64,000 nt of DNA. It comes from an uncultured bacterium (GTDB lineage: Bacteria > Bacillota > Clostridia > Lachnospirales > Lachnospiraceae). The notes below the pieces were generated by a model. It saw nothing but the letters and a program-made list of their open reading frames with translations. It was not told the origin of the DNA and searched no databases. The stretch covers positions 1-64,000 of the forward strand of contig CANPIC010000009.1 of NCBI GenBank assembly GCA_947574055.1. Direction: 5' to 3'. Positions 8,285-15,834 of the stretch are shown one piece after another; the stretch's first letter is position 1, and each line of letters opens with the position of its first letter. The position numbers and the translations under genes were made by a program.

Positions 8285-10375
8285 TTATTTCTGCGCTACA
8301 TCCTTCATGGAAAAGCTGATGCGTCCCATCTTATCCTTTCCAAGACACACAACTGTCACTTTATCGCCCAGGGTCAGCACATCCTCCACACGATTGATCC
8401 GCTCTCTGGCAATCTTGGAAATATGCACCATCCCTTCCTTACCGGGTGCAAATTCGATAAAGGCACCAAACTCCTTGATGCTTACCACCGTTCCGGTAAA
8501 TACCTGTCCCGCTTCAAAATCCGTGACAATGATTTTTACCATCTCAATGGCCTGATCAATCATGGCCTGATCCGTACCACATATGGACACAGCGCCGTCA
8601 TCATTGATATCTATCTTGACACCGGTTCTTTCAATAATTGTATTGATGGTCTTGCCGCGCTGTCCCACCACATCACCGATCTTCTCCGGATCAATCTGGA
8701 TCTGCATAATCTTGGGTGCATACTTGCTGATCTCTGCACGCGGTCCGGAAATCACCGGCTTCATACAGGTATCCATAATAAACTCGCGTGCCTCCCGGCA
8801 TCTGCGGATCGCACCTTCCACAATCGGTCTTGTCAGGCCATGGATCTTGATATCCATCTGAATGGCCGTAATACCTTCCGTCGTACCTGTCACCTTGAAA
8901 TCCATATCGCCGAAGAAATCTTCCAGCCCCTGGATATCGGTAAGCAGCACATACTCCTCATCTGTATCTCCCGTCACCAGACCGCAGGAAATACCTGCCA
9001 CCATCTTTTTCATCGGCACACCTGCCGCCATCAGGGACATACAGGAAGCACAGGTGGAGGCCATGGATGTGGAACCGTTAGACTCAAATGTCTCCGAAAC
9101 CGAACGGATGGCATAAGGGAACTCTTCCGTAGAAGGCAGCACCGGCAAAAGTGCCCGCTCTGCCAGCGCCCCATGGCCGATCTCGCGGCGTCCCGGCCCT
9201 CTGGAAGGTTTTGTCTCACCCACGGAATAGGACGGGAAATTATAATGGTGCATATAACGCTTGCTGACTTCATTTTCATCCAGCCCGTCCAGCTTCTGCA
9301 CTTCTGACAGAGGCGCCAGCGTAGTCACATTACAGATCTGCGTCTGCCCTCTGGTAAACATGGCAGACCCGTGTACTCTCGGAATCAGATCCACCTCTGC
9401 CGCCAGCGGCCGGATCTGCGTCATCTCCCTGCCGTCAGGACGCTTTCCGTCCTGCAGAATCATCTTACGCACTGTTTTCTTCTGATACTGATAAATCGCC
9501 TCATCCAGGACAGGCAGCCATTCTTCCTGTCCGGCAAAAGCCTCCTCCAGACGCTCCGTGATCTGTCTGATATTCTCCTCACGCACCTGCTTTTCGTCCG
9601 TGAATACTGCTTTCTCCATTTCCGCGGGCGGAACGATTTCCCTGATCCGTGCAAACATCTCTTCCGGGATGGCACAGCTTGTATAGGAATGTTTGGGCCT
9701 GCCCACTTCCGAGACAATCTGATTGATGAAGGCAATGATCGTCTGATTGATCTCATGCGCCTTATAAATGGCCTGCAGCATCGTCTCCTCCGGCACTTCA
9801 TTGGCGCCCGCCTCGATCATGATTACCTTCTCCGCCGTGGAAGCAACGGTCAGCTTCAGATCACCGTTTTTCCATTGTTCCTGGGAAGGGTTCACAACAA
9901 ACTCCCTGTCCACCATCCCGATCTGTGTCATCGCACAGGGACCTGCAAAGGGAATATCGGAAATCGACGTGGCAATGGATGCGCCCAGCATCGCCACCAG
10001 TTCCGGCCGGCACGTCGGATCTACGGACATTACCATATTATTCAGTGTGACATCATTTCTGTAATCCTTGGGAAACAGAGGGCGCATAGGCCTGTCGATC
10101 ACGCGGCTGGTCAGAACCGCATTTTCAGAAGCCTTTCCCTCTCTCTTATTAAAGCCGCCGGGAATCTTCCCCACAGCATATAACTTCTCTTCAAACTCCA
10201 CACTCAGCGGAAAGAAATCAATCCCTTCCCGCGGCTTTTCCGAAGCCGTCGCCGTGCTGAGCACAGTCGTCTCGCCATATTGCATGAAAGCACAGCCATT
10301 TGCCTGCTTTCCCACTTTGCCAATCTCCACCTTTAAGGTGCGCCCGGCAAGTTCCATCGTGTAAGTCTTAACCAT
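8285..10375 (-). CDS. pnp: Polyribonucleotide nucleotidyltransferase (PNPase)
   Basis: PNPase degrades RNA 3' to 5' by phosphorolysis. The 696-aa product shows two RNase PH-like halves, a KH domain (GDVVGQRGKTINTIIERTG) near the C-terminus, and an S1 domain (FTGTVVSIKEFGAFIEF). The longest frame adds 23 codons upstream; ATG 10375 is preferred because AAGGAGAAG precedes it and MVKTYTMELAGR matches the family start. It lies downstream of rpsO, the common bacterial arrangement, with a terminator at 10527-10556 between them, so expression may need readthrough or a weak internal promoter. Confidence 0.97.
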   Translation of the reverse strand: MVKTYTMELAGRTLKVEIGKVGKQANGCAFMQYGETTVLSTATASEKPREGIDFFPLSVEFEEKLYAVGKIPGGFNKREGKASENAVLTSRVIDRPMRPLFPKDYRNDVTLNNMVMSVDPTCRPELVAMLGASIATSISDIPFAGPCAMTQIGMVDREFVVNPSQEQWKNGDLKLTVASTAEKVIMIEAGANEVPEETMLQAIYKAHEINQTIIAFINQIVSEVGRPKHSYTSCAIPEEMFARIREIVPPAEMEKAVFTDEKQVREENIRQITERLEEAFAGQEEWLPVLDEAIYQYQKKTVRKMILQDGKRPDGREMTQIRPLAAEVDLIPRVHGSAMFTRGQTQICNVTTLAPLSEVQKLDGLDENEVSKRYMHHYNFPSYSVGETKPSRGPGRREIGHGALAERALLPVLPSTEEFPYAIRSVSETFESNGSTSMASTCASCMSLMAAGVPMKKMVAGISCGLVTGDTDEEYVLLTDIQGLEDFFGDMDFKVTGTTEGITAIQMDIKIHGLTRPIVEGAIRRCREAREFIMDTCMKPVISGPRAEISKYAPKIMQIQIDPEKIGDVVGQRGKTINTIIERTGVKIDINDDGAVSICGTDQAMIDQAIEMVKIIVTDFEAGQVFTGTVVSIKEFGAFIEFAPGKEGMVHISKIARERINRVEDVLTLGDKVTVVCLGKDKMGRISFSMKDVAQK

Positions 10376-10526
10376 AATCTTCTCCTTTTTCACTCTTTTT
10401 TCTTTGTGACAGACAGAAGATGCCGAAACTACTGAGCCGCCCACAGAGCATTGTCCTCTGTATCCGCCTCAGTGGTCTCGGAAGCACTCTTCTGCCTCCC
10501 GCTGGTACAACTTTGTCTGGACATAT

Positions 10527-10556
10527 GGAAAAGGCGGATCAAAAATCAATCCGCCT
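10527..10556 (-). terminator. Terminator downstream of rpsO
   Basis: AGGCGGAT (10549-10556, minus sense) and ATCCGCCT (10532-10539) pair around a 9-nt loop, followed by TTTTCC. It begins 13 nt after the rpsO stop codon. Confidence 0.82.
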
Positions 10557-10568
10557 GCTTACGTCCTG

Positions 10569-10835
10569 TTATTTCCTCAGTCCCAGCCTCTCGATCAAAG
10601 CACGGTATCTTGCAATATCTTTCTTCTTCAGATAAGCAAGCAGACCACGTCTCTGGCCGACCATCATCAGAAGACCTCTTCTGGAATGATGATCCTTCTG
10701 GTTTGTCTTCAGATGCTCTGTCAGTTCCTCGATCCTTGCTGTCAAAACTGCCACCTGCACCTCCGGTGAACCGGTATCGCCTTCACTTCTCGCATACTCT
10801 TTGATGATTGCTGTTTTCTTTTCCTTAGAAATCAC
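10569..10835 (-). CDS. rpsO: 30S ribosomal protein S15
   Basis: S15 binds 16S rRNA early in assembly of the small-subunit platform. The 88-aa sequence [20 protein letters not shown]... ending IERLGLRK is canonical. The start is a GTG at 10835 with AGGAGG 9-10 nt upstream; the longer frame that reaches 10970 has no family similarity and is leader. A near-consensus promoter at 10961-10989 leaves a leader of about 120 nt. S15 in several bacteria represses its own mRNA through a leader structure. Confidence 0.97.
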   Translation of the reverse strand: MISKEKKTAIIKEYARSEGDTGSPEVQVAVLTARIEELTEHLKTNQKDHHSRRGLLMMVGQRRGLLAYLKKKDIARYRALIERLGLRK

Positions 10836-10954
10836 GTTCTCTTTCCTCCTGTTCCTGATACGCCTGCCACTGAGTAACGGGTCTGAGGATATCGGCAGCA
10901 CATTCTGTGATGGACTGCCCTGCTCCCTGTCCCAAGTGACGGTAAATTTCATAC
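10836..10954 (-). promoter_or_regulatory. rpsO 5' leader, possible S15 autoregulatory RNA
   Basis: About 120 nt separate the predicted transcript start from the GTG. It is GC-rich with several short complementary runs, for example GGAC and GTCC around a 13-nt loop near its 5' end. S15-binding leaders are diverse and I cannot match this one to a described class by eye. Confidence 0.35.
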
Positions 10955-10960
10955 CGGAAT

Positions 10961-10989
10961 AGTTTAGCATATTCGGAACGGAATGTAAA
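10961..10989 (-). promoter_or_regulatory. rpsO promoter
   Basis: On the minus strand TTTACA, 17 nt, TAAACT. Spacing is ideal and both boxes are close to consensus; the expected start is about 120 nt before the rpsO GTG. Confidence 0.7.
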
Positions 10990-11200
10990 GGATTTCTTTT
11001 TTTATTTTAGCAGGCAGTAACCGTTCGTGCAATACTGACAGAATTTGCTGTTTTCCTTCTGTTACTGCTCCCCCATCCATGTTAGTATCTTAATACAGAG
11101 CATTGCAAAGCCGGCGTCAGTGGCAGCAAGGCCGGGCCGGGCAAACTTTTGCAAGTTTTTGCAAGTATCAAAATCACCGTAAACCGAAAGGAGCAAGCAA

Positions 11201-11719
11201 ATGCAATATCAAAATAGCTACCATTCGCCTGTCGGCGAGATCCTTCTTACCGCTGATGACACAGCGCTGACCGGGCTGTGGTTTCAAGGCGGTAAGTACG
11301 ACGCAAATCACCCGGGCCAGGAGCAGGAAGAAAAACGCACACCGGCCCTCGCACAGGCCAGGGAATGGCTGACCATCTATTTCTCAGGCCGGCAACCACA
11401 TTTCCGCCCGCCCATCCACATAAGCGGCACCTCTTTTCAGCTTGCCGTCTGGAACATCCTGCAAAACATACCCTACGGGGAAACTGTCACCTATGGCGAA
11501 ATCGCCAAGGAAATCGCCGCTCAGAGAGGACTGTCCCGCATGTCCGCACAGGCGGTGGGCGGTGCAGTGGGACACAATCCACTCTCCATTATCATCCCCT
11601 GCCACCGCGTAGTCGGAGCAGACGGAAGTCTGACCGGATACAGCGGAGGCATCGAAAAGAAAGTAAAACTCCTGGCACTGGAAAAAGTTGATCTGCGTAA
11701 CTTTTATCTTCCCGTATAA
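11201..11719 (+). CDS. ogt: Methylated-DNA--protein-cysteine S-methyltransferase
   Basis: This is a suicide repair protein that moves the alkyl group from O6-alkylguanine to its own cysteine. The active site IIIPCHRVVG is present with the helix-turn-helix region TYGEIAKEIA before it. Length is 172 aa, typical for Ogt; there is no Ada regulatory domain. The ATG at 11201 has AAAGGAG 8 nt upstream. It is convergent with the NlpC/P60 gene, whose stop is only 4 nt away, and I see no terminator stem between them. Confidence 0.93.
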   Translation: MQYQNSYHSPVGEILLTADDTALTGLWFQGGKYDANHPGQEQEEKRTPALAQAREWLTIYFSGRQPHFRPPIHISGTSFQLAVWNILQNIPYGETVTYGEIAKEIAAQRGLSRMSAQAVGGAVGHNPLSIIIPCHRVVGADGSLTGYSGGIEKKVKLLALEKVDLRNFYLPV

Positions 11720-11723
11720 CAGC

Positions 11724-12896
11724 TTACGGCAGCACTCTTCTGATAGTCGCCGGTGAACGATATGTGGCATTGGAAATACGTATCCCTGTTCTGGGGTTGC
11801 TGGCGTGTACTACCTGACCATCTCCGATGTACAGCGCCACATGATTGATCGTCCCGCCCTTGGCATAGAAGATCAGATCACCCGGTTTGGCATCCGCCAG
11901 GGAAATCTTGGTTCCCACACCGGCCTGCTCTCTGGATGTCCGGGGCAGATAGACACCGAATTTTTTGAATACACTCTGCACAAAGCCGGAGCAGTCAGCA
12001 CCTTTTGTCAGACTGGTACCGCCCCATACATAGGGATTACCCACAAACTGTTTGGCATACTGGCACAGATCAATCCTTGTATTGGAAACACCGTTGCCAT
12101 ATAACAGCTCTTTCATGGTGACAGCCGTTTCCAGCTCCTCTTCCACCACACAGTAATCCGTGGAGACATAGGCTTCCTCATCATCCAGCATGATTTTCGC
12201 CCATCCCTCGGGCTGCTGCTCCACCACTTCCAGACGCTCGTCCTGTGCCACAAGTGTGATGACCGGACATTCCGTGCTGGGCTGTTCCCGCACTTTCAGC
12301 GTCTGGGTATTTACCTTCGCAACCGTGTAGACTACCTCCTGGGCTTTGGCTTTGGCCGCTTCTCCGGTCAGAAGATAATCCGTATGCACATAGCCTTCCA
12401 CCTTGCCGGATTTGACGTGCGCCCATTCCCCTTCGATGGAAAGGATCTCACAGGCCGCGTTTTTTGTCATCTTGCCCACCAGTTCCCCGTCTTCACCGGC
12501 TTTGTCCCGCACGTTCAGATGGTTGTCTACCTGGGCAATTCCCAAGTTGGTATACCCCCAGAGATTATTTACGCTATTGGCCTCCTTCTGGGCCTCGGCT
12601 GTCTGCAAAATCTCCGCGTCCACCACTTCTTCCGGCTCCGCCTCCGCCATGTTCTGTGTTTCTTTTTCTTCCTCTCGTTTTCGGCGCTCCTCTTCCACTG
12701 CCCTTGCGGCCCATTTTTCCATTTCCGGATTTGATGTGATCTCCCCGGCATCGGCTATGATCCGGTCAAAACCTGCCTGTACCCGCACGATTCCGCCCGG
12801 CCCGGCAGCCACGCCGCCGATTCCGCAGCCGGCAAGCAATACCCCTGCAAGAAGCCCGGCCCGGTATGCTATTTTTTTCTTTCTCTCTATTGTCAT
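11724..12896 (-). CDS. SH3b - NlpC/P60 cell-wall hydrolase, probable lipoprotein
   Basis: This is a predicted secreted gamma-D-glutamyl peptidase that cuts peptidoglycan stem peptides. After the start there is a hydrophobic segment ending in LLAGC, a good lipobox. A charged E/K-rich spacer follows, then two bacterial SH3 domains (NLGIAQVDNHLNVRDKAGE and VNTQTLKVREQPS mark their starts), then NlpC/P60. The catalytic Cys is in KGADCSGFV, the His in INHVALYIG, with HASN after it. I chose ATG 12896, which has GAGGA upstream; ATG 12908 adds four residues and is possible. Three TGTTACAAAT-type elements sit just upstream. Confidence 0.9.
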   Translation of the reverse strand: MTIERKKKIAYRAGLLAGVLLAGCGIGGVAAGPGGIVRVQAGFDRIIADAGEITSNPEMEKWAARAVEEERRKREEEKETQNMAEAEPEEVVDAEILQTAEAQKEANSVNNLWGYTNLGIAQVDNHLNVRDKAGEDGELVGKMTKNAACEILSIEGEWAHVKSGKVEGYVHTDYLLTGEAAKAKAQEVVYTVAKVNTQTLKVREQPSTECPVITLVAQDERLEVVEQQPEGWAKIMLDDEEAYVSTDYCVVEEELETAVTMKELLYGNGVSNTRIDLCQYAKQFVGNPYVWGGTSLTKGADCSGFVQSVFKKFGVYLPRTSREQAGVGTKISLADAKPGDLIFYAKGGTINHVALYIGDGQVVHASNPRTGIRISNATYRSPATIRRVLP

Positions 12897-12919
12897 CGCT
12901 GTCCTCATCTCTTTTCTTT

Positions 12920-12964
12920 GATTTGTTACAAATTTATTACGTCTGTTACAAATTGTAACAAATC
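12920..12964. promoter_or_regulatory. Clustered TGTTACAAAT elements upstream of the NlpC/P60 gene
   Basis: TGTTACAAAT occurs at 12924-12933 and 12944-12953, exactly 20 bp apart, and an inverted copy lies at 12952-12960. GATTTGTTACAA (12920-12931) and TTGTAACAAATC (12953-12964) form a perfect 12-bp inverted repeat. On the plus strand, TGTTAC-N5-TATTAC at 12924-12940 is one base off the WalR-type box TGTWAH-N5-TGTWAH. WalR controls wall hydrolases in other Firmicutes; here that link is inference, and the orientation is opposite to the gene. Confidence 0.5.
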
Positions 12965-13065
12965 AATGAAATGCTGTCAATGCGCGATGCCCAATTCTAA
13001 TATATTCCAGCAGGCAGCCGCCGGATACGCACATGGCCTAGCCATCACACGCATCTGCCCCCTTA

Positions 13066-13656
13066 TCACAATTCTTTCTTATTCTGCACAAACTCCCATT
13101 GCAGTCCATACTTATCCACAAAATGAAAAAATCTCCGGGCCGAAATTTTTTCCGCTTCCTCCTGCTTTTTATCAAAATTTCCTTCCATCTCCCAGTTAAA
13201 ACACAGGAAGTCAAACGGTTTGGTAACACTGTACTGCGCCACTCTGTACTCGCCGCTTAGATTGATCAGTGTCACATCCGGCTGTGCGCTGATATAGGAA
13301 AAAGCCTCTTCTATATTTTCCGTTTCCAGTGACACAAATCTGGCGCCGCTCATATCATTGGCCTTGAAAATCACAGGTGTCTTTCTTCCCTCCGGATAAT
13401 GAAAGCGCATCAGGGTCAGCGTCAATCCTGTCCCTGGCACATCCATGATCCCTACGGAGACTTCGCTTTCCCCCGCTTCTTTGAGAAATCCCATCCCCTT
13501 GAAAAACCCTTTGTTCCTCCAATAAGGGAAATATTCTCTGGAAACGGCGCCCAGTATTCTTTCATAATATTGAAAGGCTTCATTCACATCGTCAACCATG
13601 ATGCAAATGCAGGATAAGCCGGAGAAAACTGGTCTTTTTAAATCATCTCCAGCCAT
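13066..13656 (-). CDS. VOC (glyoxalase/bleomycin resistance fold) family protein
   Basis: A 196-aa protein with the N-terminal pattern of the vicinal-oxygen-chelate fold: SGLSCICIMVDDVNEAFQYYERILG is the usual first beta-alpha unit (MVDDVNEAFQYY). A second half-module around ISAQPDVTLINLSGEYRVAQY carries the paired unit. VOC proteins include metalloenzymes, drug binders and many of unknown role; no substrate can be named. It is coupled to the upstream GHKL kinase gene (stop at 13660, ATG at 13656), with the ribosome binding site in the kinase's last codons. Being the third gene of a two-component operon suggests it acts in, or is regulated with, that signalling unit. Confidence 0.7.
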   Translation of the reverse strand: MAGDDLKRPVFSGLSCICIMVDDVNEAFQYYERILGAVSREYFPYWRNKGFFKGMGFLKEAGESEVSVGIMDVPGTGLTLTLMRFHYPEGRKTPVIFKANDMSGARFVSLETENIEEAFSYISAQPDVTLINLSGEYRVAQYSVTKPFDFLCFNWEMEGNFDKKQEEAEKISARRFFHFVDKYGLQWEFVQNKKEL

Positions 13657-13659
13657 GTT

Positions 13660-14943
13660 TCACCCCCCCCTCACCATCACATCCAGTATAAAATATCCCT
13701 TTTCCGTATAGCAGAACATATCACCGCCAAGCCGCTGTGCCGCCTCCTGTATCGTCCGCAGCCCAAGTCCATGCCCCGGTTCTTTTTTCTGTGTATCCGG
13801 GAGATGGCCCTTTTCCACATGCAGCCCCTCGTCACATCTGTTTTTGATGCGCATCAGCAGCCATCCTTTATTATAACAGGTTTTGATCGAAACTTCCTGC
13901 TGCGGTTGCCGCAAAGTCCGCTTACAGGCTTCATAGGCATTTTCCAGCCCATTGGAAAAGATCTGGCAAAGTTCCATATAAGGCAGGATTTCATCCCCCA
14001 CCTGGATATCCAGTCGCAGTGGTATGCCCAGTTCTTCGAATTTCATCACATAATGGCTCAGCACTGCGTCCAGATACGGATTCTCACAGTAATGCTCCCC
14101 TGACACTTCATGGCTGGGAAGCAGCTTTTGCAGATAATTCTCTGCTTCCTCGACCTGCCCGGAAGAAAGCAGACCGGACAGCGTGATGATATGGGCTCTC
14201 ATATCGTGTTTCAGGCGATGTATATGCTTTTGATTGGCAAGCTGCACTTCCATCTGCTGTCTTACCTCCTGAATAACCGACTCAATCTTCTGTCTGCGGT
14301 ACAACAGAAGCTGCCGGTACATGGCCGTAAAAATAGTGGCATAATTCAGTGGCATCAGAATCAGGATCATCAAAAATCCCGGCATGGCCTCCGGCCGGCT
14401 GGTAACAATGGTCGGAAAATTAGCCGTAACCGCCAACAGGAGATAATACAGGACAGACATACCCGCAAACACATTCCAGCCCTTGTCCACCGATTTTTGC
14501 AACTCCATATAAGGCCGGCGCAGTACTCTGTAAGCCCACCATTCCAGCAATGGGAATAAAACAAGTCTGCCTGCAAACATCAGCACATACCGGCCTCCTC
14601 CGATATAATAATCCAGCAGATTGGTAACAATGATAATCCAATATGCCATGGTATCCGAAAGACAGAAGGTAAACAGGAAACGCCCTCTTCTGTCAGCGGA
14701 TATATAATAGTAAAAGAGCGCACTGGGCAATGTACAGGTCAGCAAAAACAGTCTGCCCATCCGCTCCGGCCCCAGAATCGCCACTCCGGCCATATTGACT
14801 ATGACAAGAGGTGCCATCACCACTATCGTCAAAAACCGCGTTTTTTTCGCGGAATAACGGGAACGGTAAAGCATCATAAACAAAATCAGGATATGTAAAA
14901 GACACCATACTATGGACAAGTCACGCAAGATTATCAAATGCAT
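13660..14943 (-). CDS. GHKL sensor histidine kinase (AgrC/NatK-like)
   Basis: This is a membrane histidine kinase. The N-terminal half has about six hydrophobic spans and no recognisable ligand domain, as in AgrC and related peptide-sensing kinases. The phospho-acceptor region reads HRLKHDMRAHI, the N-box SNGLENAYEA, and the G-box GHGLGLRTIQEAA, all in GHKL style. Length is 427 aa from ATG 14943, whose A overlaps the TGA of the response-regulator gene (TGATG), so the two are translationally coupled. The partner is the LytTR regulator upstream. No agrB/agrD-like peptide gene is visible nearby, so the signal is unknown. Confidence 0.87.
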   Translation of the reverse strand: MHLIILRDLSIVWCLLHILILFMMLYRSRYSAKKTRFLTIVVMAPLVIVNMAGVAILGPERMGRLFLLTCTLPSALFYYYISADRRGRFLFTFCLSDTMAYWIIIVTNLLDYYIGGGRYVLMFAGRLVLFPLLEWWAYRVLRRPYMELQKSVDKGWNVFAGMSVLYYLLLAVTANFPTIVTSRPEAMPGFLMILILMPLNYATIFTAMYRQLLLYRRQKIESVIQEVRQQMEVQLANQKHIHRLKHDMRAHIITLSGLLSSGQVEEAENYLQKLLPSHEVSGEHYCENPYLDAVLSHYVMKFEELGIPLRLDIQVGDEILPYMELCQIFSNGLENAYEACKRTLRQPQQEVSIKTCYNKGWLLMRIKNRCDEGLHVEKGHLPDTQKKEPGHGLGLRTIQEAAQRLGGDMFCYTEKGYFILDVMVRGG

Positions 14944-15641
14944 CAATCCATTCCTTCAAATAAAATCTCCTGATAACGCCTTTTTATTTCCGCCTGATAA
15001 CGTCTGGAAACCGGCAGACTCTGACCGGCTATGGTCACTTCATTGCCATCCAGATTATCCAGATAATACAGGTTTACCAGATAGCTCTGATGACAGCGGC
15101 AGAACACATCTTTGGATACCCTCTCTGCCAGTTCATCCAGACGCCCGGCGCATTCCTGCACCGAACCGTCCCTGCAGTGAATATAAAGCGTATGCCCCCG
15201 GCTTCCGATATAGAGAATCTTATGATAGGGAATCGAGCCCATCTTTCCCCGCCATCGGTAATACAGCGAAAGTTCCCTGTTCCTGGCAATATTTTCAGAG
15301 ACACGATCCAAAAGCCGTCGTATCTCCTCCGGTTGTACCGGCTTGAGCAGATACTGAACGGCGTACAAATCATATGCCTGCCTGTAAAAAGCATCACTGG
15401 AAGAAATAAAACAGACAGCGCCATATTCATCCAGACGGCGCAGCTGTCTGGCCAGTTCAATGCCATCCATCAGTTCCAGATAAATATCCAGAAGATACAA
15501 ATCATAGTGCACCCGGTCATCCTTCACTTCGGCCAGAAGTTTTTCCGCATCCTCATATAGCCTCGTTTCATGCATCCCACTCAGCAGTGTCTGCAAGTAC
15601 AGTGCATCCTGACGGCAGTCATCACATATGGCAATTTTCAT
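14943..15641 (-). CDS. LytTR-family response regulator
   Basis: A 232-aa regulator: receiver domain starting MKIAICDDCRQDA with phospho-acceptor Asp in YDLYLLDIYLE, then a C-terminal LytTR DNA-binding domain (IPYHKILYIGSRGHTLYIH ... FCRCHQSYLVNL). LytTR regulators bind pairs of short direct repeats, typically upstream of their own or target operons. ATG 15641 has AAAGGAG just upstream; the longer frame starts in the promoter region. The operon is regulator - GHKL kinase - VOC protein, with a promoter at 15691-15719. Confidence 0.92.
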   Translation of the reverse strand: MKIAICDDCRQDALYLQTLLSGMHETRLYEDAEKLLAEVKDDRVHYDLYLLDIYLELMDGIELARQLRRLDEYGAVCFISSSDAFYRQAYDLYAVQYLLKPVQPEEIRRLLDRVSENIARNRELSLYYRWRGKMGSIPYHKILYIGSRGHTLYIHCRDGSVQECAGRLDELAERVSKDVFCRCHQSYLVNLYYLDNLDGNEVTIAGQSLPVSRRYQAEIKRRYQEILFEGMD

Positions 15642-15690
15642 AAAAAACTCCTTTCCGTACAAAACCTTTCTCTTAAGTCCAACGTCCCTA

Positions 15691-15719
15691 ATTATAAAGA
15701 AGAATTTTATGTCAATCAA
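15691..15719 (-). promoter_or_regulatory. Promoter of the LytTR/GHKL operon
   Basis: Minus strand: TTGATT, 17 nt, TATAAT, about 50 nt before the regulator ATG. A direct repeat TGACAT-TGAT-TGACAT overlaps the -35 region and might be a regulator contact. Confidence 0.6.
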
Positions 15720-15796
15720 TGTCATTTCTGACGCGGAATACGCTGTTTTTGCAACACTGCCTCTGACCTTTTCACACGCTGACCGGCAACAGGGAA

Positions 15797-15820
15797 GGCG
15801 CCCGCTGTAAGACAGGCGCC
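15797..15820 (-). terminator. Weak hairpin after the Na/Pi cotransporter
   Basis: GGCGCC at 15797-15802 and 15815-15820 can pair, with TGT/ACA inside. There is no proper U-run after it on the minus strand, so it may be only partly terminating. Confidence 0.4.
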
Positions 15821-15834
15821 CGTATATGCATCAT

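Larger units (their letters stand above)
10836..11200. other. Divergent intergenic region rpsO / ogt (365 nt)
   Basis: The left part is the rpsO leader and promoter. The right part precedes ogt and contains two direct copies of TTTTGCAAGT (about 11146-11166), the first able to form a small AACTT/AAGTT hairpin. I see no small gene and only a weak candidate promoter for ogt (TAGTAT at 11083-11088 without a good -35). Confidence 0.6.

Noticed and set aside
15642-15725. Longer start for the LytTR regulator
   Set aside because: The extra 28 codons cover the promoter and lack family similarity; ATG 15641 has a strong ribosome binding site.
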